In this document: positions 36,246-47,140 of the stretch, piece by piece
How positions within the stretch are numbered: position 1 is the first letter of the stretch
How the letters are laid out: each line of letters opens with the position of its first letter
Assembly (NCBI RefSeq): GCF_022965805.1
Contig: NC_133105.1
Location: 25,829,208-25,893,207 of the forward strand
Direction: 5' to 3'
Source of the DNA: Primulina eburnea
Lineage: Eukaryota; Streptophyta; Magnoliopsida; Lamiales; Gesneriaceae
DNA: 64,000 bases
The notes under the pieces: model-generated
Database searches by the model: none
Told to the model about the DNA's origin: nothing
Seen by the model: only the letters and a program-made list of their open reading frames with translations
Position numbers and translations under genes: made by a program

Positions 36246-38121
36246 GGAGGATACATATTGCAGGTGTAGCCATGCATGCATTGCTAGATTCAGGGGCTAC
36301 GCATTCGTTATGCGGTGCACGCAGATTTGATAGTGCTACCACTACCGGAATTTGACATCATATTGGGTACGGACTGGCTATCTTCTCACGATGAAGTAAT
36401 AGATTTTCGACAGAGGTCAGTTTATGTTAGACCACCAAGTGGGAAGCCGTTTGTTTTTGAGGCATCTAGACATCAGCAGATGCCGCACGTCATTTCCTGC
36501 TTGTGTGCGATGAAGATTATCAAGAGAGGATGTCAGACATTCTTAGCCAGCATCGTATCAATGACGGAACGAGTCAGTCAGAGATTGGAGGATTGGATGT
36601 TGTCAGGGAGTTCTCTAGTGTGTTCCCTGACGATGTTTCAGGTATCCCACCAGACATAGAGGTGAATTTCTCTATTGAGCTTATGCCAGGGACAATGCCA
36701 ATATCTAAGGCACCCTACCGATTAGCGCATGCAGAGATGAAAGAGTTCAAGAATCAGATTCAGGATCTTCTGGATAAGGGTTTCATTCGCCCTAGTTTTT
36801 CTCCTCGGGGCGCTCCGGTGCTATTTGTTAAAAAGAAAGATGGCAGCATGCGTCTATGTATTGACTATTGAGAGCTGAATAGAGTCACAGTTAAGAATAA
36901 ATATCCGCTGCCGAGGATCGAGGAATTATTAGATCAGCTTCAAGGAGCCTCAGTGTTTTCCAAGATAGACCTTCGATCCGGATACCATCAGCTAAAGGTA
37001 AGAGAGTCAGATGTGCATAAGACAGCTTTTCGGACGCGTTATGGGCACTATGAGTTTTTGGTGATGCCATTCGGGTTGACGAACGCGCCAGCGATTTTCA
37101 TGGATCTCATGAATCGCATGTTCCAGCCATTTTTGGATCAGTTCGTCATAGTCTCCATTGATGATATACTGATTTATTCGAAGAGCAGGGAGGATCACGG
37201 TCATCATCTGAGGACAATATTGCAAACTCTACATGATAGAAGACTTTATGCCAAGTTCAGCAAGTGTGAGTTCTGGCTTGACAGGGTGGCATTCTTGGGT
37301 CACATTGTATCTCAGGATGGCATAGAGGTCGACCCCAGCAAAGTAACGGCGGTAAGAGATTGGCCAGTTCCGAAGAGCGTGACAGAGATCCGTAGTTTCT
37401 TGGGATTGGCAGGTTATTATAGGAAGTTCATCCAGGGCTTCTCTTCGATTGCAGTACCTTTGACCGCCCTGACGAAGAAGAATGCCAAATTTATCTGGGG
37501 ATCTGAGTGTCAGGAGGGTTTCGACAGACTGAAGCAGGCCTTGACCACAGTGCCAGTTCTAGCTATGCCATCAGGGCAGCGAGAGTTTGTGGTATATACA
37601 GATGCATCTAAGATTGGTTTGGGCGCAGTTCTGATGCAGCAGGACAGATTGATAGCCTATGCTTCCAGACAGCTGAGGGTTCATGAGTAGAACTACCCGA
37701 CTCATGACCTCGAGCTAGCAGCAGTGGTTTTCGCCCTGAAGATCTGGAGACATTATCTGTATGGGGAGAAGTGCAGGATTTTCACAGATCATAAAAGCCT
37801 AAAGTACTTCTTCACACAGAAGGAACTGAACATGCGACAGAGGAGATGGCTTGAGCTGGTAAAGGACTATGATTGTGATATTAGCTACCATCCGGGTAAG
37901 TCTAATGTGGTTGCAGACGCTTTGAGCAGGAAGAACACTGTGATTGCCCATTTGTCAGTGCAGAGACCGCTAAAGACTGAGATTCAGATATTTGAGCTTG
38001 CATTTTATGCCAGGGGCGAGGCCCCGAATCTTGCTACTCTGACTGTACAGCCGACTCTGAGAGACAGAATCCGAACAGGGCAGACTTCTGACGAGCAGTT
38101 ACAGAAGTGGAGACAGAGGGA

Positions 38122-39380
38122 TGATCGAGCAAAACTTGCACAGTAAAATCTCCAATAAAAATAAATAAAAATTCAGGCTCGAAATAATCGCAAGTGCACG
38201 ATGTCAAGTTATAGTAAAACGTATAAGAGTACGAGTATCGATCCCACAGAGATTGATTAGACAAATTTACTTTAAATTAAATTCTTTAATTAATTAAAAC
38301 GACAATTGAATTACTTATTAACTAAATTAATACTAAAACACTAAATTGAAACAAACACATTAAAAATAACATAAAATAAAATAATAAATAAGCGAGTGTT
38401 AGGATCTCGGTTCACCTACCCGTCGTTAATTTGATTAATTAATATCGACACTGATTTACGCTTTTGACAGGATTTCCTAAGCAATTAACATACTCTCTCG
38501 AGCTATGCTAAACTAATTCTACACGAAAGAATAATAAAATCTCTTTTATTATTTACTAACGGTGAATTGCATGTCGATCTATGAAATCCCTTAGTTTTCG
38601 CTCTACTGGACTATGACTACCAACGTGTATCCAACTTCATATCTCTATGTAAATTGTAGATCCACGGATTATGCTACTTGTTCCTATCGCAAGTTATTCT
38701 CTCGAACTCACCCACAATATTAGATATTATTAAAGTTAGCTAGGCTTTAACAATTCAATGTAAAATAATAGCACAATCAAGAATGAATCAAAAGTCGAGA
38801 ATTAAATATTCAAACAACGGTTCGGGGTCGGATCCCCTAAATCCTAACTACAATAAAAGAGTAAAGAGAAAACGCTGTTGAGTTCTTGTTCCGGTTCCGT
38901 TGAGCTATCGCCTGCTACAGTGCTCTCCCTTGCAAATCGCGGCGCCTCCTCTCGTGTATTAGGTTAGGTGGTTTTATAGAGTCCATAAAATTTGGAAACA
39001 AATCTTCTCGGATTTCGTCGCTCGCTAGGGCGGCCACTTTTGACCGCTGGGGCGAGTGGTTCTCGAATAAAAATCCTTGGCCGCGTCTTTGGTCTCGCTG
39101 GGGCGGTCACTTTTGACCGCCCTAGCGAGAGGTTCGCGCAAATACTCCTCGGCTGGATTAAAATGCTCGCTGGGGCGGTCAAAAGCGAGGCATTCTCGCT
39201 GCTCTGCATATAAAATCCCCTTTTTTGGTCCAATTCCTACAAAACAACCACAAAATACACGAGATCAGCCAAATGCTAAATAATGCTAAATGAATGCTAA
39301 ATTAAACTAAAACAAACTAATATGATGCATGAATGCGACTCAAAACTAACACTAAAAACACGTAAAAACGAGTCCTATCA
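38122..39380 (-). mobile_element. RE8: Athila-like solo LTR inserted in RE7
   Basis: This 1259-bp LTR without internal region is flanked by the duplication aggga (38117-38121 and 39381-39385). On the minus strand it starts TGATAGGACTCG. The block near 38190-38250 (CAAGTTATAGTAAAA, GTATCGATCCCAC) matches the RE10 and RE11 LTRs, which places it in the same lineage and orientation. A TATA box (CTATAAAAC) is at 38971-38979. Confidence 0.92.
39023..39177 (-). repeat. CGC-N4-GCG paired-word array in RE8 U3
   Basis: Words lie at 39023 and 39045, 39096 and 39118, and 39168. The two pairs are each 22 bp apart and the units repeat every 72-73 bp. The centre is TAGG or TGGG (one inverted, CCTA). The pairs also form strong hairpins through CACTTTTGA. 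The array ends 44 bp upstream of the TATA box. Confidence 0.9.
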
Positions 39381-39600
39381 AGGGACGAGGCCAAAGACTA
39401 GAAACTGTATACAGTTATGGACGGCATAGTCAGATATAGGCACCGTCTATGGGTTCCTGACAGTGATTCCCTTCAAGCAGATATCTTGAGTGAAGCCCAC
39501 AGCACCCTGTACTCCATCCATCCAGGGAGTACGAAAATGTATAAGGATCTACAGACTCTGTATAAGCCCACAGCACCCCGTACTCCATCGATACAAACTA

Positions 39601-41235
39601 ACGTTCAACAACTAGCTATCAAGTGTTCAAACCCTATCTACAGCAACATCAAAGTCTGTGGTCTCCACTCTAATCATGATCTCTCGTCATCTCCTCGACC
39701 CTGATCCTGTCCCACCTGTTGTCATGCACACATACAAACACGACAACAGCCGGATAATTCCGGTGAGAATATAATCCCAGTATAAATCAACGAACATGCA
39801 ATCATATAATCAATATAAAGAATGAAGCAGATATCAGATATATATCAAAGTCTGAAACATAACTAATATAAAATTATCAATCATACTCGTGACTCACGAC
39901 TTAGACTAGACTCAATCCTAGTCTAGGGTTCCCGGTTTCCAGACGTTGGCATTCCTTTATCGACCAACAGTAATAGAAGAAACTCCGATTCTATCCACGT
40001 CGATATAACCAAACATCCAGTGTCTTGACCTATCCGTCAAAGACTGTGGCACGATCGCCAATACACTATCTTGTGACATCGTGCAATGTGCCCGTGGCGA
40101 TCCCACCACTATTAGGCACTTCTGCCACAAGATCAATCGTCTAATGCATGCTTCCTATAAATCAATAGAACAACATATAAAATCAAATCAATGCATATAA
40201 CAACAATAAGTATGTGATTTAGGGAAACTCAAGTATATCCTACTTGAGTCGATCTCCCAATACCACATTGACTTATACCTTTCGTTTGTAGTCTCGATAT
40301 CAGTTCTGAACTCAAGATTGTCTCTGTAAATCTGAAACGACATATCGAGAATCATAATATCAATGTTCTATTTTCAATTCAACACTGAATCTGATTAATC
40401 TGGTTTTAAGTCAACTCAACGGCATAACGGCATAATCTCAGCATCCCCGTCAATACCATATCAACAGACATCAATTACAAATCATAACTCATATCCGATA
40501 CAATCTGTAATTCATTCATAATCCAAATCTGTCCGATTTCAAATCAATATAATCAGAAAATCATAACAATTCCATAATCAATCTGACTTCGACTCTACGA
40601 TTTCTAACATGTCAAGAACATCATATATGAATCATATTCAATTATTACAATAGCATAATTTCAAGACATGTCAAAACGTAATAAAACTTACGTCCAGTAG
40701 TAGCATGTATTGATAGAAACACAGTACCGAAGTCGGATTCAAAATCAGACGGTTGGATTTTTGTGAAATCTTCAAACTAGGATCGAAGAACTTGGCTCTT
40801 TCCTCTGAATTCTCTCGTTTCCTTTTTGTTTCAGTTGAAGGAAAGAATACAAATTATATATATATATATATATATATCTTGCATGCCAAAGATAGGTGGC
40901 TCATCCTACATGTTGCACGTCTCGCGCATATGCGCTACATCACTCGACGCATATGCACGAGACACTAAGTCTCGGCGCGTGGCATGCACAGCGCCTCACG
41001 CATATGCGCGCCCTCATTCGGCGCATATGCGCGAGGTCCCTCAAAATTCTTCACAACTCTCAGGTTACCTCGCACACATGCGCGGATTCACGTCGCGCAT
41101 ATGCGCGAGAGCTCATCCTCGCACATAATCCACTTTCCTTTCCGCCTATCCCGGTCCGATCCAATTCATCTATAATCACCTCAATTAATTAACAAATCAT
41201 TTCAGATTAACAACACGACAAATCTCTGCATTACA
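39601..41235 (-). repeat. 3' LTR of RE9, truncated
   Basis: On the minus strand the LTR starts TGTAATGCAGAG at 41235, right after the PPT. The 3' end is not bounded and the limit at 39601 is approximate. No coding sequence is seen. A (TA)n tract at 40855-40877 serves as the TATA region. Confidence 0.75.
40925..41105 (-). repeat. CGC-ATAT-GCG paired-word array in RE9 U3
   Basis: Six words lie at 40925, 40948, 40999, 41022, 41073 and 41096. They form three pairs, each exactly 23 bp apart, repeating every 74 bp. Three carry the full palindrome CGCGCATATGCGCG or one base less; two have lost a CpG. The array ends 48 bp upstream of the TA-repeat at 40855-40877. Confidence 0.92.
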
Positions 41236-41250
41236 TTTCTCCCCCCTAAG
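41236..41250 (-). other. Polypurine tract of RE9
   Basis: On the minus strand this reads CTTAGGGGGGAGAAA immediately before the LTR start TGTAATG. Confidence 0.85.
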
Positions 41251-41331
41251 ATACGATTTCGTCCTCGAAATCTCAGGCAATTAATCATATCAATAAGAAG
41301 GAATGTAATTGAAACTGAATAGAAACTTACA

Positions 41332-42539
41332 TCAGTGAAACAAGGCTGGAAATTCCTGTCTCATGTCTGATTCAGTCTCCCAAGTAGCTTCTTCAGTACC
41401 ATGACGAGTCCATTGAACTTTCACAAGAGGAATAGTCTTCGTTCTAAGTTTCTTTTCCTTGCGATCGATAATCTGGATCGGCTTTTCAACATAACTCAGA
41501 GATTCATCAAGTTCGGCCTCGTCTGGCTGAATAATATGAGATTCATCAGGGAGATACTTCCGTAGCATAGATACATGGAAGACATCATGTATTCCCGATA
41601 ATGAAGGCGGCAAGGCGAGTCGATAGGCACGATCTCCTATCTTCTCGAGAAACTCATATGGACAAACGTATCGTGGAGACAATTTTCCTTTCTTGCCAAA
41701 TCTGACAACTCCTCGGAAAGGTGAAATCTTCAAAAATACTCTGTCTCCTGTCTCAAATACCAACGATCTACGTCGAATGTTGGCATATTTGGCTTGTCTG
41801 TCCCGCGCTGCCTTCATTCTCTTCTGAATCAGCTTCACTTTGTCCATCATATCTCTGATCATGTCAGGTCCAGTCTCAGGAACTTCAGAGATATCATCCC
41901 AATATAAATGGGATCTGCATTTCTTTCCGTACAATGCCTCGAATGGAGCCATCTCAATACTCGTCTGATAGCTATTGTTGTTCGAAAACTCGCATAGAGG
42001 CAATGCATCTTGCCAATTAGTGCTAAAGTCAAGCACTACAGCTCTCAGCATATCTTCCAATGTCTGAATCGTCTGTTCGACTGTCCGTCAGTCTGGGGAT
42101 GATATACGGTACTCAAATGTAACTTTGTACCGAGAGCCTGCTGCAAACTCTGCCAGAAGTGCGAAGTAAACCGAGGATCACGGTCTGAAACAATCGACTT
42201 CGGCACTCCATGCAATCTGACTACCTCTCTGATATAAATATCGGCCATCTGATCATATCGGTACGTCATTTTGTATGGAATAAAACATGCAGTTTTGGTC
42301 AATCGATCGATCACGATCCAAATCACATCACAACCTCTGGAGGAACGTGGTAACTGCGTCACAAAATCCATGGAAATGTAATCCCATTTCCATTCAGGAA
42401 TAGATAAACTCTGTAACAGTCCTCCAGGTTTCTTTCTTTCAGCCTTCACTTGTTGGCAATTCAGACACTTTGACTCAAACTCCGTGACATCCGATTTCAT
42501 TTGTTTCCACCAAAACTGTGTCTTCAAGTCATTATACAT
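41332..42539 (-). pseudogene. RE9 integrase with chromodomain-like C terminus
   Basis: The frame from 42539 carries the zinc-binding and core regions: QFWWKQMKSDVTEFESKC, WDYISMDFVTQLPRS, VSDRDPRFTSHFWQ, STVYHPQTDGQS. A frameshift near 42050 leads to the second frame (to 41332) with the C-terminal domain GDRVFLKISPFRGVVRFGKK, LPPSLSGIHDVFHVSMLRKY and the chromodomain-like tail IQIIDRKEKKLRTK, VKVQWTRHGTEEATWE. The catalytic D, D, E are recognisable. This tail is typical of chromoviruses of the Tekay/Del group (family knowledge). Confidence 0.85.
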
Positions 42540-42743
42540 TTTTCTGCCACCAGGATGAATGCTAAAACGACTGTTGTGCGCTTATGCCAGTATCCGTTGT
42601 CTCAAATCTGAAACATTCGGCACAACAATATGATTATTCACATACAAAACATTGTCACGAACCCTATATTCCGGTTGATGTCCAGCTCTGACCATAGCAA
42701 TCGAATTTTGTACATTCTGATCCACTTTCTGTGCTTCTTTGAT

Positions 42744-43239
42744 TCACAATATCAGTTCTGGTTCGGCCCGAATAGTACATAATCTCAGAGGTTGACAGTC
42801 TGTATCAAAGGCTAATCCAAACAAACAACAATCTTCTATTAAATTGGAAACACCAATCGTCAACAAAGATAAAGAACATACCTTTCGACTTAGTGCATCT
42901 GCTGCTGCATTAGATTTCCCTGGATGGTACTTGATTTCACAGTCAAAATCTTTAAGCAAATCAAGACATCTCCGCTGCCTCATATTTAGCTCGGACTGCG
43001 AAAACAGATACTTCAGGATCTTGTGATCAGAATAGATCTCGAATTTTTTACCGTACAGATAATGTCGCCATATCTTCAATACAAAGAATATGGCTGTCAA
43101 TTCAAGATCATGAATTGGATAACGAGGTTCATGGGGCTTCAGCTGTCTTGATGCTTACGCGATAACATGCCCTCGCTGCATTATAACACAACCCAATCCT
43201 CGGTGAGATGCATCGCAATAAACTACAAAGTCGCCAGTA
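42744..43239 (-). pseudogene. RE9 RNase H remnant
   Basis: Minus-strand frames encode VVYCDASHRGLGCV (disrupted), then [18 protein letters not shown] and [20 protein letters not shown], then [15 protein letters not shown], the RNase H of a Ty3/gypsy element. The upstream end is cut by the RE10 LTR at 43239/43240. The stretch 42540-42743 holds the linker to integrase with stops. Confidence 0.8.
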
Positions 43240-44698
43240 TGTCGCGTGTTTTCTTAACTGCTCGCAAGCGCACGATGTCAAGTTATAGTAAAATGTACTT
43301 TTGAGTACAAGTGTCGATCCCACGAGGAGTGTGTATAAAAATGTATATCAATTCTTGTAATTAAAATAGCCAAGACTTTATCTAGAAAAATCAATAATCA
43401 GATTTGTTTGTTTAAACGAATTAATTGAAAACAATGAATTAATTAGATCACCGAATTGAGAAATGTCAATGAGAGAAAATATCTAGAGAAATGATTTCAC
43501 AAAGTTTCCACGATAATTATTCATAGTTGAGTTTATATTCCTGAATTCCAATTATTTAATGACCAAGAACACTTAGATTATTTTATTCCCTCTTTCCCAA
43601 GTGACGAATAACTGTATCTATCAACTTCGATTCAATTATTCCTAATTAGAATCTAAATTTCATAGATAAATGCAAACAATGTTCTTACTAAGCCTCGCTA
43701 AAGTTATACGCCTTCCGAACGCTATAAACATTTAACGATGTGTTCTAATGATCTATAATCCTAGTCCCTCTCCCGAGTTGTAGAATTAATCAAACAACAA
43801 CAATTTATGGCCAGTAAATTGCAGTGCAATAAACACATAGAAACACAAGTAAACATGAAATGGAATTCAATCTTATAAAATAACCACGTAGAATCATCGT
43901 GTCCACAAAGCTACGTCATTCTCTAGACTGGAAAGTTAGTTCATCACGAAATCCAAGAGAAAACAAGACATGTTTGTGATTCTAGACATTGCTACGCAAT
44001 AAAATAAAGAAACAAAGGAAAAGATAACAAATTCGAAGTGTCGTCTCTGTCCCCAGATCCGTCGTTCTTCGTATTTGCGATGGTTCTTCGCACTCTGAAT
44101 CTCTATCTTGTGTAGGCGCTCCGTTTCTTGCGTCTTTTTCTCCCTGGACGGCTGAAGATCTCCTGTGTTTCTCCAGTGACGGCTGCTAACCCCGAGTTTG
44201 ACCTAGTTCGCGCAATTTATAATATTCTGGACGCGGCGCGCGCGCGGTGGCGCGCGCGGTGGCGCGCGAGTTGCTGTTCATCTGCCCGTGCATGTATGCG
44301 CGCGGTCGCGCATGAAGTCGCGCTGGCGCGCGTTGCTCTCGGGTCTGTACGCGCGGGTGCGCATGAACGGGCGCGGTGGCGCGCCAGCCACTGTCGATCA
44401 TCCTGCACATCATTGCACGCGGCTGCGCGTGATCTCGCGCGAGCGCGCGCGAGGCTCTGTCCGAGGCTTGAGTGTATGTGCGCGCGACTGCGCGTGAAGT
44501 GGCGCGATGGCGCGCGCACTTCTGTCCCATGGCGTGCTCGTGGTCTTGCATTTCTTGGTTCACTTGGCTTCGTGTCCGCTATTTTCTCCATTCCTAAAAT
44601 GACAACATAATCAAACCAAAAACGCGTAATTCTGTTCGAAACAAGCATAATTCAAAATGGATTCAAAGGTAAATTAAGTGCAAATCTTGCACTTATCA
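43240..44698 (-). repeat. 3' LTR of RE10
   Basis: 1459 bp from TGTCGCGTGTTTTC to GCACTTATCA on the plus strand. It shares the blocks CTCGCAAGCGCACG and GTCAAGTTATAGTAAAATGT with RE8 and RE11 LTRs. A TATA box (ATTATAAA, minus) is at 44216-44223, beside the GC-rich array. Confidence 0.9.
44301..44512 (-). repeat. CGC-N4-GCG paired-word array in RE10 U3
   Basis: Pairs lie at 44301/44321, 44352/44372, 44418/44438 and 44483/44503, every pair exactly 20 bp apart, with units 51-66 bp long. Centres vary (GGTC, TGGC, GGGT, GGTG, GGCT, GAGC, GACT, GATG) but the CGC and GCG arms are kept. A further cluster at 44232-44270 (CGCGGTGGCG twice, 12 bp apart) brings the tract to within about 10 bp of the TATA box. 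Confidence 0.92.
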
Positions 44699-45676
44699 AA
44701 CTCCCCAAACTTGAACTTTTGCTAGTCCCGAGCAAAACAGAAGAAAAGCTAATAAAGAAGGAAAAAAAATACGCAAACTACTAAAGTCATGGATGTGCAA
44801 AAAGTGATATTGACCTCCGATTCATATAATTTAATGTAATTCACGATTTCCCAAGAGTCACGTGTGTGTGTGTGATATGTCAGTGTTTGTTTACCCCATC
44901 GAATGCTCAAATAAAGTTGTAATGCCCCTTTGCCTTACAGAATCAAGAAATCCTCAGTTCAGTTCAACTTTTACATCATCAACATAAACATTTGCATTCA
45001 CAGATCACATAGGACTTTTTCGGTGATTATTTGGCTCGAAAGATGATCAACACAAGTATGACAAAGATGAAATCACAAAATGAGATGCTTGCAAGCAAGT
45101 GATTAAAGTCTATACTCGTTGAAAATGAATTTCAGGTATCCATAGGCTTGACTTGAACAACTTTTCTCCACTAGTATATTGGATAAATGTGACAAGGTTA
45201 ATAGGTCTTGTAGGCTTGTAACGTTAGGCCACGGCTCATGGCTACAATAAAAGGTATGGGATTCAAAATTTGAGAGAAATATTTGAACTTCATCAATTTC
45301 ACTCATTTTCATTCTCTTTCCATTCACCACTCAATTACTGTTTTCTTTTCATTCATATCCTTCATTTCCCATATTTTCTTTTTCACCACTTTTGATTCAC
45401 ATTTTTTTTTCTTTCATTGTTTTTTTCTTTCTTTTGAACTCCTTTCAGCTCATTTAACTTTTTCTTTTCTTTTCAAGGAGTATTTGAATCATGACAACAC
45501 CCATGAACTTCTTTCTCTCAAAATTAGGTAAGACAGTAAATGTATAAGCTTCATTAGGTAGTTGTTGTGGGATGTAGAATAGATACAAGTGGGGGCTAAT
45601 TGTGTGTCATTGACACACACCACTTGATTTTTAGTTGGCTCAAAATGGGACACTAGGGATATATCATGTTCATTTG
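44699..45676 (-). other. RE10 3' untranslated region, left part; no gene seen
   Basis: AT- and T-rich sequence without a credible ORF. Next to the LTR is a PPT-like tract (minus: CAAGTTTGGGGAGTTT). A block at about 45130-45255 (TCCACTAGTATATTGGA, GGTTAATAGG, GTTAGGCCACGG) is conserved with 47530-47645 in RE11. Confidence 0.7.
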
Positions 45677-47124
45677 TGTTGCGTGTTTTCTTTAATGCTC
45701 GCAAGCGCACGGCGTCAAGTTATAGTAAAATGTAATTTAAGTACAAGTATCGATCCCACGAGGAATGTAATTTCTAAATTTATACTAATGCTTGTAATTA
45801 GAATAGTCTCGATTTTATTTAGAATAATCAAATAACAGATTTGTTCATACCAATAACTGAATTGAAAATAAATTTAATTTTAATACCAAACAGAGTTTAA
45901 CAATGGAATAAAAGATCTAGATGTCCGACTTCACTCAACTATCCACCATGTGCTATTGTGTGTAGCTATGTTATAATTGCCCTTCTTATTCATTAACCAA
46001 GAATTCTATAATTATCTACTCCCTCTCTCGAATGCTAAGTAGATACTAATTATCTAACAAAAGATTGCAACGTCTCCGTCAACAATCGATAATTAAATAA
46101 CACAACAACTAGCACTAAATTCTTTTTATTGCTTCAATAGCAAAATATGTCCTCTCGAACTATATAAATACCATCGATGTATTTTTTCCCTTTCTTGATT
46201 ATAAATTTCCTTTTTCAAGTGATAATTTATAACATACAAATCATTCAAGATATGACCAATAAAATGAAAGCATTAAGATTGGAAAAACACAAATGAACAA
46301 CAAAGACAACTTATATAGCATAAATCATGAATCTCAACACATGGTTTCTAGTTTTGTTCCATCATCCCTCTAGAATTAAGATTTAGTTCATAATAATAAA
46401 AATAAAACAACAACACATAAATATTAAACAAGACATATCAAAAATAAAAGTAAAAATAAAGAAAGAAAGAACTTAGAACAAGAGTTTTGGAGTGTATGAA
46501 GATTTTGTCCCAAGATGCACAAGAACTTGTTGAAGATGGTGATTTTGATCTTCAATCTTGTTCTTTGTAGCCTCCACCCTTTTCCTAGCTTCTCTCCATA
46601 CCCTAGATGATAATAAAGAGACCCTTTTATACTCTAGACAAGATGCATCACGTAGCACACCATTTTCCCCTTCTTTTGTTCAAAGTCCACAAAGTTTCTT
46701 AATTTCCGGAATGGTGTTTGTGCATGACCGCGGGTGCAGCAGTATAAAGACCGCGGGTGCGGTGTCCTTTCACATAAAAATCTCTTGCTGCAGAGTTGAC
46801 AGCGCGGGTGCGGCGCTTGCATGACCGCGGGTGCGGTCATGCCTCGGCAGTTGGCGCGGGGGCGCTCGTGTAAGCAGCGCGGGGGCGCTGTCTTCTCGGC
46901 AGGTAGTGCGGCCGCGGCGCTTGGTGTGGCGCGGGTGCGGTAGTGCTTCGTGTATCTTTGTCCCTTGCACCTTCTAATTCATCACTTTATCATTCCAAAC
47001 TCTCGTTTCTAAGCTTCCAAACTACAATAACAAAAACAACAACATATCAAATAAAACCTGCTCAAGAATCACAAAATTCCAAGTTAAAAACAAGTAATAA
47101 AAGTACAATAAATTGCACTTATCA
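45677..47124 (-). repeat. 3' LTR of RE11
   Basis: 1448 bp from TGTTGCGTGTTTTC to GCACTTATCA. A TATA box (TATAAAAGG, minus) is at 46623-46631. Confidence 0.95.
46729..46939 (-). repeat. CGC-N4-GCG paired-word array in RE11 3' LTR
   Basis: Pairs lie at 46729/46752, 46803/46826, 46855/46878 and 46907/46930, every pair exactly 23 bp apart; later units repeat every 52 bp. The dominant word is CCGCGGGTGCGG. A spacer motif TCGGCAG recurs. The same array is in the 5' LTR at 57436-57646. Confidence 0.93.
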
Positions 47125-47140
47125 AACTCCCCCAAACTTA
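47125..47140 (-). other. Polypurine tract of RE11
   Basis: On the minus strand this reads TAAGTTTGGGGGAGTT directly against the LTR start TGATAAGTGC. Confidence 0.8.

Larger units (their letters stand above)
31879..39562 (+). mobile_element. RE7: Tekay/Del-like Ty3/gypsy element, 3' truncated
   Basis: This plus-strand chromovirus-type element has a 2608-bp 5' LTR, a primer site, gag with two zinc knuckles, an apparent intron, protease, RT, RNase H and the start of integrase. It is interrupted by the solo LTR RE8 (duplication aggga) and ends near 39562 in the integrase zinc-binding region, where RE9 sequence begins. The coding region contains several stops and a deletion in the protease. Confidence 0.88.
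36246..39562 (+). pseudogene. RE7 pol: protease, RT, RNase H, integrase start
   Basis: The protease motif LLDSGATHS lies at about 36277-36303 and is followed by an internal deletion and frame change before LPLPEFDIILGTDWLS. RT spans about 36660-37400, with [47 protein letters not shown] and the catalytic box as SIDD. RNase H ([19 protein letters not shown]) reaches about 38000. A TGA at about 36869-36871 replaces the Arg of DYRELN, and a TAG lies at 37688-37690. RE8 splits the start of integrase at 38122. The frame resumes at 39386 (VRYRHRLWVPDSDSL, SIHPGSTKMYKDLQTLY) and ends at about 39562. Confidence 0.85.
39563..43239 (-). mobile_element. RE9: chromovirus-like Ty3/gypsy element, 3' half
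   Basis: The minus-strand element retains RNase H (from 43239, where RE10 interrupts it), integrase with a C-terminal chromodomain-like tail, a PPT and most of the 3' LTR. The LTR's distal end is lost near 39563-39600 at the junction with RE7. The upstream half (gag, protease, RT) is not in the window; it may lie beyond RE10. Confidence 0.85.
43240..45676 (-). mobile_element. RE10: Athila-like element, 3' end (left part)
   Basis: This left part holds the 3' LTR and the adjoining untranslated 3' region of an Athila-like element on the minus strand. It is separated from the rest (57829 onward) by RE11. The target duplication of RE11, atttg, is at 45672-45676 and 57829-57833. The probable duplication made by RE10 itself is cagta at 43235-43239; its partner is off the window. 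Confidence 0.9.

Noticed and set aside
40826..41192. His/Arg/Ala-rich ORFs resembling a repeat protein
   Set aside because: They read through the ATAT-centred word array and the TA repeat of the RE9 LTR.
44301..44512. CRISPR-like array of regularly spaced palindromes
   Set aside because: Repeats are 10-14 bp with 8-13 bp linkers, spacers are themselves repeated, and the setting is a plant LTR.
44128..44648. Overlapping Arg/Ala/His-rich ORFs on both strands
   Set aside because: They are translations of the GC-rich CGC-N4-GCG array in the RE10 LTR; open in many frames because the array lacks AT-rich stops.
45283..45531. Phe/Ser-rich 82-residue ORF
   Set aside because: It is a translation of a T-rich tract in the RE10 3' untranslated region with no homologue in the matching region of RE11.
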